DNA from: Pseudoxanthomonas sp.
GTDB taxonomy: Bacteria; Pseudomonadota; Gammaproteobacteria; Xanthomonadales; Xanthomonadaceae
Assembly: GCF_002863005.1 (NCBI RefSeq)
Contig: NZ_PKDG01000019.1
Location: 171,835 to 235,834 of the forward strand
Direction: 5' to 3'
Length of the DNA: 64,000 nt
Position 1 is the stretch's first letter; every line of letters begins with the position of its first letter. The notes under the pieces are model-generated. The model made no database searches, was not told where the DNA came from, and saw only the letters and a program-made list of their open reading frames with translations. Shown piece by piece: positions 32,495-40,623 of this stretch. A program made the position numbers and the translations under genes.

Positions 32495-33615
32495 TCGAAC
32501 ACCCCCAGCTCACGCGCGGCGACTGCGATGTCATCGCAGCTGAGCTTGCGGTCCTGTGCCTTGGCGTAGGCTGCCGCCAGGCGCAACACCTTGTTGAGCT
32601 GGCGCAGCGCGCCCGGCTTGCTGGCGATGGCGCGCAGCGCGTCGCGGCAACGGGGATCATCGAAGCCCCAGGCATCAATGATCGCGTCCGCATCCTTGGC
32701 GCTGGCCTTCTTGAGGATGATTTTCTGGCCGACGCGGGAGTACAGGCGGTCCAGGAACGGCGCGCGCGTGCCGCCGGTCATCTGCGTGTAGACGCGCTCG
32801 TTGCCGAGCAGCACCAGGCCGATACCGCCCTGGTCGAGGATGGCGCGCACCTGGTCCAATGCCTTGACGGTCAGGTGCTGCGCTTCGTCCAGGACCAGCA
32901 GGCCGTTGGTGTTGCGCACCTTCGACAGGATCGTGCGGAACAGGTGACCGCTGGTGCGCGCGTAGTCACGCACACCCAAGGCGATCACGATCTCCTCCAT
33001 CGCGGTGATCTCGCCGCCGGTGGCGGGCGTCAGCTCCACGACCCACACGTTGGGTGTGGAGCTGCGGTAGCGCTCCACCGTCTTTGTCTTGCCCAGGCCA
33101 GCGCCGCCCAGGATCAACACTAGGTCCTGCGCCATCTGCGCGTAGCGAAGGCCCGCCATGATGCGGGCGCTGGTCGGCGTGTCGGCCCATGCCGGCGGCT
33201 GCGGCAAGCCGCCGTCCCGGGTGCGCTCTTCATACGCCTGCAGCCAAGCGCGCACCTTCTTGCCGATGGCCTGCAGGTTGCCGTTGTACAGCCCGCCCAG
33301 CCACTGGCTGAGCGTGGTGCTGGAGATATCGGCCTCCCTGGCGATGCGTGCCTGTGAGTACCCGCTATCGCGCGCGAGGATGTCGCGGATGTTCTCCCGC
33401 AGGCCATCCATATCGACGGGCGTGATCTCTGGCTGCTGGATGGAGGTGATGTTGGTCATTGAGTCCCCTGTGGACAGGCGTTGGTGAACAAGAAAGGGTT
33501 CTTTCAGCGGCGGCATGACGGCCGGCGCGTGCTTCTGCAGGCGTTCGCGCCAGCGCAGTACGCGGCTGCCTGGTGCGCCCTTGCGGCGGTGTACGTGGGC
33601 GGCGTACGGCTTCAT
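32491..33615 (-). CDS. Transposition ATPase, MuB-like (374 aa)
   Basis: AAA+ ATPase that selects target DNA and activates MuA. After an N-terminal extension (residues 1-52), a helix-turn-helix (YSQARIAREADISSTTLSQW) binds DNA. The ATPase core has Walker A GGAGLGKT (about 169-176) and Walker B LLVLDEAQH (about 235-243). Two starts compete. ATG 33615 has GGAGGA 6 nt upstream and a 4-nt overlap with the transposase stop. ATG 33459 has AGGGGA 3 nt upstream and would give 322 residues, closer to relatives. Confidence 0.92.
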   Translation of the reverse strand: MKPYAAHVHRRKGAPGSRVLRWRERLQKHAPAVMPPLKEPFLVHQRLSTGDSMTNITSIQQPEITPVDMDGLRENIRDILARDSGYSQARIAREADISSTTLSQWLGGLYNGNLQAIGKKVRAWLQAYEERTRDGGLPQPPAWADTPTSARIMAGLRYAQMAQDLVLILGGAGLGKTKTVERYRSSTPNVWVVELTPATGGEITAMEEIVIALGVRDYARTSGHLFRTILSKVRNTNGLLVLDEAQHLTVKALDQVRAILDQGGIGLVLLGNERVYTQMTGGTRAPFLDRLYSRVGQKIILKKASAKDADAIIDAWGFDDPRCRDALRAIASKPGALRQLNKVLRLAAAYAKAQDRKLSCDDIAVAARELGVFE

Positions 33616-35618
33616 GCGTCGTCCTCCGGCGGCTGCCAGCCGAAGCGCGCGTTCTGCGTGGCCTGGGCGCGAGCGAGGAAGTCACTCAGCGCACTCGCGC
33701 GGCCGTCATCGGTGCCGGTGCGCGGCAGTGCTTCGGGTTGCGGCTCCGGCTTCGGGCGCGCCTTGTTGCCGAACAGCGGCGCGATGACGCCCGGCGCCGG
33801 CAGATCGGTGGGGATGGCCTCCGGCAACTGCTGCACCAGCGTGGCCAGCTCCATGCGACGCTCCGCCTGCAGCTGCTTCTTGGCGGCATTGCGGTGCTGC
33901 GTCCTGGCACGTGCGTGGTCGCGCGCAGCCTGCGTGTCGGCAAAGCCCACGGCGGCGATGCACTCTGCCTCACCGAGGTACGCGTTGGACAGGCTGTAGA
34001 CCTGGACGCTGGTGTGCAGCGCGTCCGGATCGAACCGCAGCACGACCTTCTGGCCGGCGTAGGCACCCAGCGCTTCGGACCAGTAGCGGTTGTCGGCCAG
34101 ACGCACCGAGCCATCGCGGCGATCAGCCGTGACCACTTCCGCTGTCAGCAGCAGCTGGCGCAATTGCTCGGTGCTGGCCTTGCGGATCTGCGCTTGCGCG
34201 TAGCTGTGGTTGAACGCCTGGTCGAAGCTGTAGCGACCGGCGCACACGCGGCTCTCGCGACCCTCGCGGGCGTTGTGGGCGGCGATCTCCTGCTGCAGGA
34301 ACTTGACGAAGGTGTCCAGCGGCACCGCCTTGCTGCCGTAGTTCTCCGGCTTGGCGGTCGGGTTGTTGCCCGTGTAGGCGCCCGCGAAAGCCGGGTGCTT
34401 GGCCACGTTCTCGCACAGGTCGCGCCAGGCGCGCTCGATGGGCTTGGCCTGGCCGTGGTACGGCGTGGCCCAGTGGATCTCGCAGCCCATCGCCACCAGC
34501 ACGCCCGTCGGATCTTCGTCGCGCACCTTGAAGCGGAAGCGGTTGGCGACGCCGCCGGTCAACATCTTGCTGGCGAAGCCCCGGCCGTTATCCAGCCAGA
34601 CCTTCGACGGGATGCCGTAGTTCTCGATCACATCGCGGAAGGCCATGCGCGCCAGATCCGCGCTCTCTGTCTCGGCGATGCGGTAGCCCAGCAGCTTGCC
34701 GCTGTAGAGATCCTGGACGCCGACCATGATCGGGCGGCCGATGGTGCCGTCGGGCCACTTCACGAACACGTCGAACTTGTGGCCGTCGGCGTTCACCGCT
34801 TCCAGGGCATGGAACACGCTACGGTCGCGCTCCTGTGCGGGGAACGTGCGGCCGAAGGCTTCCGCGCCCTCGCGCGCCAGGATGCGAACGCCACGCGGCA
34901 GCTCGCGCTCGATGCGGCGCATGAAGGTGCGCAGGTGAGGCAACTCCCAGCCGCGCACCTTGGCGATGCTCTCGACGCGGCGATAGCACGCGCTCGCTGC
35001 CGGCGCTTCAACGCGCAGGAAGTCGGACTTGAACAGGTCCCATGCCTCGGCCGGGATCTCGGTGGTGGCGGTGCGACCGCTGTATTCGGGCAGCAACATC
35101 GCCAGGCGGTGCTGCTTCTCGACCTTGGCCACGTCGCTGGCCCAGCGGTAGAGGCTGGCCACGCTGGCGCCCCGCACGTTCTCGCGCTGAAGCTGCGCGG
35201 CCACGGCCTGGCGCGCGTTGACCGCGCTGTGGCCTTCGGCGATCAGGCGTTCCACCGCCTGCAGGGCCTGCAGGCGCCGGCCGGCGGTGTCCTTGATGTG
35301 CTGCGGCGCGGCTTCATAGCGCGTCCAGGCGTCCTGGATCTGCGCTTCGGAAACGCTGGCTTTGCCCTGGCGCTTGACCGGGCTGGTGCTGGCCACGGAC
35401 TCCGGGCGCTTAGCGAGGAGCAACGCTGCCTGCGTGGTCGCCGGCAGATTGGTCCACGGGTACTCAAAGCCTTTACCCTTACTCCGATTGCGGGCCGTCC
35501 AGCCTTCACGCTCGGCCATCTTGCGAACGCCGCGCTCGGTACCGGGCATGCCGGCGACGCCAGCCAAGGCGGCCGCACTGAACCACTCGATGGAAGCGAC
35601 GCGATCACCGTCGGCCAT
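33612..35618 (-). CDS. Transposase, MuA-like DDE recombinase (668 aa)
   Basis: Integrates and replicates the phage by DNA transposition. The N-terminus is a Mu-type DNA-binding domain (WFSAAALAGVAGMPGTERGV). The RNase H-like core carries the DDE triad: Asp in VNADGHKFDVF (about 276), Asp in KVWLDNGRGF (about 343) and Glu in QAKPIERAWRDL (about 393). A beta-barrel domain and a basic C-terminus that would contact MuB follow. Length matches MuA (663 residues). The three catalytic residues are intact. Confidence 0.97.
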   Translation of the reverse strand: MADGDRVASIEWFSAAALAGVAGMPGTERGVRKMAEREGWTARNRSKGKGFEYPWTNLPATTQAALLLAKRPESVASTSPVKRQGKASVSEAQIQDAWTRYEAAPQHIKDTAGRRLQALQAVERLIAEGHSAVNARQAVAAQLQRENVRGASVASLYRWASDVAKVEKQHRLAMLLPEYSGRTATTEIPAEAWDLFKSDFLRVEAPAASACYRRVESIAKVRGWELPHLRTFMRRIERELPRGVRILAREGAEAFGRTFPAQERDRSVFHALEAVNADGHKFDVFVKWPDGTIGRPIMVGVQDLYSGKLLGYRIAETESADLARMAFRDVIENYGIPSKVWLDNGRGFASKMLTGGVANRFRFKVRDEDPTGVLVAMGCEIHWATPYHGQAKPIERAWRDLCENVAKHPAFAGAYTGNNPTAKPENYGSKAVPLDTFVKFLQQEIAAHNAREGRESRVCAGRYSFDQAFNHSYAQAQIRKASTEQLRQLLLTAEVVTADRRDGSVRLADNRYWSEALGAYAGQKVVLRFDPDALHTSVQVYSLSNAYLGEAECIAAVGFADTQAARDHARARTQHRNAAKKQLQAERRMELATLVQQLPEAIPTDLPAPGVIAPLFGNKARPKPEPQPEALPRTGTDDGRASALSDFLARAQATQNARFGWQPPEDDA

Positions 35619-36076
35619 CAGCGCATCCTCCGGCGCATGTCCTGCAGGGCGCGAAGGCGGTCACGGCCGCTGTTCAATTCGGACTGCATCCGGCCGATCT
35701 CGGCATCTAGCGCGGCCGGCCCCATCAGGAAGCGGCCGCCACGCTTGGCGGCGTGCCAGTCCGTCAGCAAGGTGGAGCGACAGACGTGCTCGATGGCCAC
35801 GACCAGCCAGAAAGGCAGGTTGAAGGCGTCGCGACTCTCAGCTGTGTAGCCGTCCAGCATTTGCTTGCTGATTTCCTTGCCCACCAGCCGCGACACGTTC
35901 GCCGAAACCCAGTAGCGGTCGTGTTCGGGATCGTCGGCCTGCGTTTCAGCCAGCATCTGGCTCAGCAGGCAGGAAAGCTCGGTGCGGAAGTCCAGGGCGC
36001 CAGGCGCGGCCTGGACCGGTTGGGGAATCGCGGCGAAGAGGTCGCCCGTGCCCGCGTCATTTCGACGGCGTGCCAT
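35618..36076 (-). CDS. Early phage protein upstream of transposase (152 aa)
   Basis: Helical protein with a central ANVSRLVGKEISKQMLDGYT and WLVVAIEHVCRSTLL. Similar-sized proteins of unknown role precede the transposase in B3-like phages. ATG-stop overlap with the transposase gene. Confidence 0.72.
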   Translation of the reverse strand: MARRRNDAGTGDLFAAIPQPVQAAPGALDFRTELSCLLSQMLAETQADDPEHDRYWVSANVSRLVGKEISKQMLDGYTAESRDAFNLPFWLVVAIEHVCRSTLLTDWHAAKRGGRFLMGPAALDAEIGRMQSELNSGRDRLRALQDMRRRMR

Positions 36077-36372
36077 CAGGCGACCTCCTCACCGCACACG
36101 CTCGCGCAGGCGGAGGTCTGGATCTGGACCTGCTCACGTGCTGCCGGGGTTTTCGCGGAGTCTGCGGACGCGGGGCACTGACCGGCTGATCCCCACCCAT
36201 TGGCCCGGGCCAGGCTGTCGTCTTGGGCCACCCTGGCCTGCGCGATGTAGGCCGCGCGACGGCCGACCGCCGCCAGTGCCAGGGGGGTGTTGCGGCGGCG
36301 GCGGTGATAGACCGCACTGCGGTTGGCTTCCCGTGCCATCGCCACCAGGGCGTAGATAGGCAGGGTGTTCAT
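36076..36372 (-). CDS. Small early phage protein (98 aa)
   Basis: Basic N-terminal half (ANRSAVYHRRRRNTPLALAA) and a Ser/Ala/Gln-rich C-terminus with two Cys near the end. Second gene of the early operon; TGATG overlap with the Ner-like gene. No family recognised. Confidence 0.65.
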   Translation of the reverse strand: MNTLPIYALVAMAREANRSAVYHRRRRNTPLALAAVGRRAAYIAQARVAQDDSLARANGWGSAGQCPASADSAKTPAAREQVQIQTSACASVCGEEVA

Positions 36373-36623
36373 CAGGCCACCCGCTTTTGTGGATTGCGCG
36401 GTTCTGCCGGGCTGGTAGGCTGGTCATCGGCCAGCTTCATGCCCAAGGCCACGGCGATGTCATGGGCTTTGCCGTAGTGGGCCTTGGCTTGGCCGTTGAG
36501 AACCCGGTAGACCTCGTTCCGGGTGTACCCACGGGCTTCCGCCCATTGGGTCGTGGTGATGCCCTGCATTCGCAGGCGCTGTTTGACCTGTTCTGGAGTC
36601 AATGCCTTCTTCGGGCGGGACAT
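36372..36623 (-). CDS. Ner/Cro-like early DNA-binding protein (83 aa)
   Basis: First gene of the leftward early operon, divergent from the repressor. Contains a helix-turn-helix: GITTTQWAEARGYTRNEVYR VL region then KAHDIAVALGM. Size and position match Ner of Mu, which turns down early transcription and the repressor promoter. Its likely operators lie in 36624-36779. Confidence 0.78.
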   Translation of the reverse strand: MSRPKKALTPEQVKQRLRMQGITTTQWAEARGYTRNEVYRVLNGQAKAHYGKAHDIAVALGMKLADDQPTSPAEPRNPQKRVA

Positions 36624-36779
36624 GTCGGGCGGCTCCGTGATGCAAACAAATGGTGTCTATCTACGGGGCAAATATCCGCACATCTGCGGCGCATGTCAAG
36701 CAGAAATGCGGTTCCGATTCGAAGAAATGCGGTTGAGGTTAGAAAAAGTGCGTCTATTTCATGTATTTCAGGCACTTAC
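36624..36779. promoter_or_regulatory. Early/repressor divergent control region with operator repeats
   Basis: AT-richer 156-bp gap between the Ner-like gene and the repressor. It holds a dyad CCGCA-CATC-TGCGG (36676-36689) and two direct copies of AGAAATGCGGTT (36702-36713 and 36723-36734) exactly 21 bp apart, two helical turns. The shared core TGCGG suggests one repressor family binds all three. The promoters themselves are not clear enough to place. Confidence 0.6.
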
Positions 36780-37304
36780 ATGACAAACGGAACTGCTCAC
36801 ACGGGTTCCGATTTGGTTCCGATTCCGGCGCCGGGAATCGGAACTAGAATTTCTGCGGCTCTTGATCGCCTCGGAACCCGCACAACTGCGGCAAAGGCGC
36901 TGAGGGTCTCGGTGGACTCCTTGGCCCGCTACATCCGGGAAGAGAACATGCCGCCCTTCGACTTCATGGCTCGGCTTTGTTTGGGCACTGACCTGAGCCT
37001 CGAATGGATGGCGACCGGCGTGGAGCCGGCGAAACCCGCGCCGTTGGTGGCTTCTCAGGCAGTGCGACCCGAAGTTGTCAGCCTTGCCGTCCAGCTGGCC
37101 GAGGAGGCGTTGGAAGGGAAGCGACTGGAGCCGCCGGACTACGGCCAGCTGGTCAGCCTGATCTACGACGCCCTGGTCAATGGCCTGCCAAGCGCCCAGG
37201 TGTTGGCGTTCGCACGGCCCGCAGCACGCGGGTTTTCCAGGGGGAAAGAGGATGCCGCACAGGGTGTGGGTGGATCAGGTAAGGGAGCTGCTGGCCAGGG
37301 CTAA
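36780..37304 (+). CDS. Prophage repressor, helix-turn-helix (174 aa)
   Basis: Only gene pair transcribed rightward, so the lysogeny regulator. Residues 20-70 form a helix-turn-helix (RISAALDRLGTRTTAAKALR, then VSVDSLARYIREENMPP). The C-terminal part lacks the Ser/Lys peptidase domain of LexA-like repressors, so direct RecA-induced self-cleavage is not expected. The last 20 residues overlap the next gene and look unstructured. Start chosen where conserved sequence begins; Shine-Dalgarno weak. Confidence 0.82.
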   Translation: MTNGTAHTGSDLVPIPAPGIGTRISAALDRLGTRTTAAKALRVSVDSLARYIREENMPPFDFMARLCLGTDLSLEWMATGVEPAKPAPLVASQAVRPEVVSLAVQLAEEALEGKRLEPPDYGQLVSLIYDALVNGLPSAQVLAFARPAARGFSRGKEDAAQGVGGSGKGAAGQG

Positions 37305-37644
37305 GACGCCGCGCAGCGCTACGTTCGACAATCTGGGGGCGTTGAAGACCAGCATTGACGGTGCGCTGGCCGCCGCAGAGGCGGCGCGCCAGGAGGCTTG
37401 CCTGGAGCGCCCGTGTTCGACGCCATTCCCCATCCGTCGCCGCAACCTGATGGCGCAGATCGGCCTGAAAGCCAAGCACTACGGGCTTTCCGACGAAGTT
37501 CAGGCGTTTGTGTACGCCGCCGGCTACCGGGTCATCCAGGAGATGGACAACGACCAGCTGGACGCCCTGAACACCTGGCTCGCCCAGTGGGTGGACAGCA
37601 TGCAAACCGCCTGCGATTCCCCGTACACCCCGCCGGCCCGTTGA
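37252..37644 (+). CDS. Prophage protein downstream of repressor (130 aa)
   Basis: ATG 37252 follows a GGGGAAAGAGG. Helical, soluble product (VDQVRELLARAKTPRSATF; EVQAFVYAAGYRVIQEM) of no known family. Co-transcribed with the repressor and followed by a terminator, so expressed in the lysogen; could be a lysogenic-conversion or immunity gene. Confidence 0.7.
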   Translation: MPHRVWVDQVRELLARAKTPRSATFDNLGALKTSIDGALAAAEAARQEACLERPCSTPFPIRRRNLMAQIGLKAKHYGLSDEVQAFVYAAGYRVIQEMDNDQLDALNTWLAQWVDSMQTACDSPYTPPAR

Positions 37645-37665
37645 AGCCCGGTCGCAGGGCATTTA

Positions 37666-37694
37666 AACGGCCGTCCAATGGGACGGCCGTTTTC
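37666..37694 (+). terminator. Terminator of the repressor operon
   Basis: Stem AACGGCCGTCC / GGACGGCCGTT with AATG loop, then TTTTCGC. Lies 22 nt after the last rightward prophage gene. Confidence 0.85.
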
Positions 37695-37726
37695 GCATTT
37701 CATGTGTCCAATTGGGGGGAGAGGCG

Positions 37727-37851
37727 CCGGTTTCGCAAACCTGGCGCTTCGCCGCGTCCGCCGCTGGCTTTGCGGCTGAAACGTCGGCTTTTCGGGCTTT
37801 TCGTCCCTTTTTTTCCCGTCTTATTCCGTCTTATCCCGGTTTCTCAAACCT
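37727..37851. repeat. Two 16-bp direct repeats at the prophage end, candidate transposase-binding sites
   Basis: CCGGTTTCGCAAACCT at 37727-37742 and CCGGTTTCTCAAACCT at 37836-37851. Each is also nearly palindromic (GGTTT-N3-AAACC). The 109-bp spacing and the 14-bp distance of the second copy from a CA at 37864-37865 resemble MuA sites L1 and L2. Between them are runs such as CGAAAAG (complement) that may be further contacts. Confidence 0.55.
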
Positions 37852-37913
37852 AGAGTCGGGGAACAGCGAAGGCGGCCCGCGCTGCGCGGGGAGGAGGCAG
37901 AGAGCGGGACCGC

Positions 37914-37919
37914 TATAAT
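37914..37919 (+). promoter_or_regulatory. -10 element of the ffh promoter
   Basis: Perfect TATAAT 34 nt before the ffh start. No -35 of comparable quality lies 16-18 nt upstream. The inferred prophage end is about 49 nt upstream, so upstream promoter sequence may derive from the phage. Confidence 0.55.
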
Positions 37920-37952
37920 CGCCGTCCGTTTTCCCCTGGCGTGCCTGCTTCC

Positions 37953-39323
37953 ATGTTCGAATCCCTGACCCAGCGACTCTCCGGCACCATCGAACGCCTG
38001 CGCGGCCGTGGCCGCCTGAGCGAGGAGAACATCCGCGAGGCCACCCGTGAGGTCCGCATCGCCCTGCTGGAGGCCGACGTGGCCCTGCCGGTGGTGCAGG
38101 CGCTGATCGAGCGCATCAAGGTGCGTGCGGTCGGCCAGGAAGTGCTGAAGTCGCTGACGCCGGGCCAGGCGCTCATCAAGGTGGTCCGCGACGAACTGAC
38201 CGCGGTGATGGGGTCGCAGGCCAGCGATCTGAACCTCAACGTGCCGGCACCGGCCGTCATCCTGATGGCCGGCCTGCAGGGCGCGGGCAAGACCACCACC
38301 GTCGGCAAGCTGGCCAAGCACCTGCGCGAGAAGCGCAAGAAGAAGGTGATGGTGGTCAGCGCGGACGTCTACCGTCCCGCCGCGATCGAGCAGCTGAAGA
38401 CGCTGGCGGAGCAGGTGGACGTGCTGTTCTTCCCGTCCGATGCCGGGCAGAAGCCGGAAGCCATTGTGCGTGCCGCCATCGACGACGCGAAGAAGTCCTT
38501 CGTCGACGTGCTGCTGGTCGACACCGCCGGCCGCCTGGCGATCGACGAGGCCATGATGGCCGAGATCAAGGTGCTGCACGCCGCCGTCAAGCCGGTGGAA
38601 ACGCTGTTCGTCGTCGACGCGATGACCGGCCAGGACGCCGCCAACACCGCCAAGGCCTTCAGCGAAGCGCTGCCGCTGACCGGCGTGGTGCTGACCAAGA
38701 CCGACGGCGATGCGCGCGGCGGCGCGGCGCTGTCGGTGCGCTACATCACCGGCAAGCCCATCAAGTTCATCGGCGTGGGCGAGAAGCCCGACGGTCTGGA
38801 CGTGTTCCACCCCGAGCGCGTGGCCGCCCGCATCCTCGACATGGGCGACGTGCTGTCGCTGGTCGAGCAGGTCGAGCAGAGCGTCGATCGCGAGAAGGCC
38901 GAAAAGCTCGCCGCGAAGGTCATCAAGGGCAAGAAGTTCGACCTCAACGACATGCGCGACCAGCTGGAGCAGATGCAGAACATGGGCGGCATCGGCGGCC
39001 TGATGGACAAGCTGCCGGGCATGGGCCAGATCCCCGAGCACGTGAAGCAGCAGGTGCAGCAGGGCAAGGAAGTGCCGCGCATGATCGCCATCATCAATTC
39101 GATGACGAAGAAGGAGCGTCGCAACCCGGCGCTGCTGAATGGCTCGCGCCGTGCGCGCATCGCCAAGGGCGCGGGCCTGACGCCGGCCGACGTCAACAAG
39201 CTGATGAAGCAGTACCAGCAGATGGAAAAGATGATGGGCAAGCTGGCCGGCGGCGGCATGAAGGGCATGATGCGCAACATGAAGAGCATGATGGGCGGCC
39301 GCGGCGGCATGCCGTTCCGCTGA
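37953..39323 (+). CDS. ffh: Signal recognition particle protein Ffh/SRP54 (456 aa)
   Basis: GTPase that with 4.5S RNA delivers nascent membrane proteins to FtsY. N domain, then G domain with P-loop GLQGAGKTTTVGKLA (about 107-121), DTAGR (about 190) and TKTDGDARGG (about 248); the Met-rich M domain (about 325 to end) ends GGMKGMMRNMKSMMGGRG, which grips signal peptides. Start MFESLTQRLS is the family's N-terminus. First host gene beyond the prophage. Confidence 0.98.
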   Translation: MFESLTQRLSGTIERLRGRGRLSEENIREATREVRIALLEADVALPVVQALIERIKVRAVGQEVLKSLTPGQALIKVVRDELTAVMGSQASDLNLNVPAPAVILMAGLQGAGKTTTVGKLAKHLREKRKKKVMVVSADVYRPAAIEQLKTLAEQVDVLFFPSDAGQKPEAIVRAAIDDAKKSFVDVLLVDTAGRLAIDEAMMAEIKVLHAAVKPVETLFVVDAMTGQDAANTAKAFSEALPLTGVVLTKTDGDARGGAALSVRYITGKPIKFIGVGEKPDGLDVFHPERVAARILDMGDVLSLVEQVEQSVDREKAEKLAAKVIKGKKFDLNDMRDQLEQMQNMGGIGGLMDKLPGMGQIPEHVKQQVQQGKEVPRMIAIINSMTKKERRNPALLNGSRRARIAKGAGLTPADVNKLMKQYQQMEKMMGKLAGGGMKGMMRNMKSMMGGRGGMPFR

Positions 39324-39336
39324 GGCTTTCGCTTGC

Positions 39337-39397
39337 TGTGGGAGCGACGTAAGTCGCGATCTTGCCTCCGCTCATCGCGACTTACGTCGCTCCCACA
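39337..39397. repeat. REP-like perfect inverted repeat after ffh
   Basis: Two 24-nt arms (39337-39360 and 39374-39397), exact reverse complements built on GGGAGCGACGTAAGTCGCGA, with a 13-nt loop. This motif type is a dispersed intergenic repeat in Xanthomonadaceae. It may also terminate or stabilise the ffh message. Confidence 0.8.
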
Positions 39398-39423
39398 TTG
39401 GATTGAAGCGGAGTTCCGGTCCC

Positions 39424-40224
39424 ATGACGCTCGCTTACCTCAACGGCAAATCCGCCAGCGCCGACGATCTGCGCGCGCTGGCATTGGCGAACTATGGCCA
39501 CTTCACCTCGATGCAGGTGCGCGACGGTGCCGTGCAGGGCCGTGACTTGCATGTCCGGCGGCTCGAAGAGGCGACGCAGGCTCTGTTTGGCGCCGCGTTC
39601 GATGGCGTGACGGCCTTGCGCCAGGCGGCGCATGCGATGGAATCCGCCGACCTGCGCGATGCGTCCCTGCGCATCACGGTGTTCTCCCTGCGCTTCGACT
39701 ACCGCGATCCTGCGCGTGCAGTGACGCCGGATGTGCTGGTCACGCTCGCGCCCCCTTCCACGGCGGAAAAGCCGGCGCTGCGGGTGAAGACGTATCCGTT
39801 CGTGCGTCCACTGCCGCAGTTCAAGCATGTCGGCACGTTCCCGCTGTTCCATTACCGCAGACAGGCGCTGGCGGACGGCTTCGACGATGCGTTGTTCGTC
39901 GATCCTGCGGGGTGCGTGGTGGAGGGGTCGATCTGGAATCTGGGGCTGTGGGACGGCGCGACGGTCATCTGGCCCCAGGGTCCCGCCCTCCGCGGAACGA
40001 CCGAGCAGCTGTTGCAACACGCCCTGGGTGCCAAGGGCGTACCGCAGCGGCATGAGCCGGTCGCGGTGGCTGAGCTGGAACGGTTCCGGGCGGGATTTGC
40101 CTGCAATGCCAGTGGCTTGCAGCCCGTGACCGGGGTCGACGCTGTCGCATGGGGGGCTGATACCGATCTGATGGCCGGGCTGTCGGACGTCCTGCGCGCC
40201 GTCCCCTGGGAGCCGCTGGCCTGA
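39424..40224 (+). CDS. Class IV aminotransferase / aminodeoxychorismate lyase-like (266 aa)
   Basis: PLP enzyme of the PabC/IlvE fold. The start has GGAG upstream. Signature near residue 150-175: GFDDALFVDPAGCVVEGSIW followed by NLGLWDG, the usual PLP-phosphate region of the family. The catalytic Lys is probably in PQFKHVGTFP (about residue 134). PabC would make p-aminobenzoate for folate; a D-amino acid or branched-chain aminotransferase is also possible, since substrate-specific residues cannot be judged by eye. Confidence 0.8.
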   Translation: MTLAYLNGKSASADDLRALALANYGHFTSMQVRDGAVQGRDLHVRRLEEATQALFGAAFDGVTALRQAAHAMESADLRDASLRITVFSLRFDYRDPARAVTPDVLVTLAPPSTAEKPALRVKTYPFVRPLPQFKHVGTFPLFHYRRQALADGFDDALFVDPAGCVVEGSIWNLGLWDGATVIWPQGPALRGTTEQLLQHALGAKGVPQRHEPVAVAELERFRAGFACNASGLQPVTGVDAVAWGADTDLMAGLSDVLRAVPWEPLA

Positions 40225-40228
40225 CCTG

Positions 40229-40254
40229 CCCGCCTGCGCCATGGGCGGGGTTTT
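40229..40254 (+). terminator. Terminator after the aminotransferase gene
   Basis: CCCGCC / GGCGGG stem with a T-run (GTTTTCC) directly after. Confidence 0.65.
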
Positions 40255-40328
40255 CCTGACGGATTCAATGGCTTAGAATAGCCGGCTTACCTCGCCATTC
40301 TGGCGACTGGGCAACACTGGAAAACACC

Positions 40329-40586
40329 ATGGTCAAGATCCGTCTCACCCGCGGCGGCGCCAAGAAGCGCCCCTTCTACCACATCATCGTCACCGACTCG
40401 CGCAGCGCGCGTGACGGTCGCAACATCGAGCGCGTCGGCTTCTACAACCCGGTCGCCGCTGGTGCCGAGAAGCGCGTCGAACTCGACGTCGCCCGCGTCG
40501 ACCATTGGGTCGGCAACGGCGCGCAGCTGACCGAGAAGGTCCGCAGCCTGTACAAGGAAGTCGCCAAGTCCGCTCCGGCGGCCTGA
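40329..40586 (+). CDS. rpsP: 30S ribosomal protein S16 (85 aa)
   Basis: Small-subunit assembly protein. Start [20 protein letters not shown] and the motif [13 protein letters not shown] are diagnostic. First gene of rpsP-rimM-trmD-rplS. A TAGAAT (40274-40279) upstream is a plausible -10. Confidence 0.98.
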   Translation: MVKIRLTRGGAKKRPFYHIIVTDSRSARDGRNIERVGFYNPVAAGAEKRVELDVARVDHWVGNGAQLTEKVRSLYKEVAKSAPAA

Positions 40587-40623
40587 TGGCCCGGCCGCGC
40601 GAACGGCGCGGCCTTTCCTTCGC

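Larger units (their letters stand above)
1..37865. mobile_element. Mu-like transposable siphophage prophage (one end outside the window)
   Basis: A complete transposable-phage gene order is visible: repressor, Ner-like regulator, MuA and MuB, GemA, Mor/C activator, lysis genes, Mu-type head genes (gp27 to gpT) and a lambda/B3-like long tail with tape measure. All genes except the repressor pair run leftward with 1-4 nt overlaps. The right-hand boundary is inferred: two 16-bp repeats (CCGGTTTCNCAAACCT at 37727 and 37836) lie 109 bp apart and the nearer one is followed 14 bp later by a CA dinucleotide at 37864-37865, resembling the L1/L2 layout and TG...CA terminus of Mu. The other terminus is beyond position 1, so the flanking target duplication cannot be tested here. 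The head and tail sets look intact, so the phage may be functional. Confidence 0.93.
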
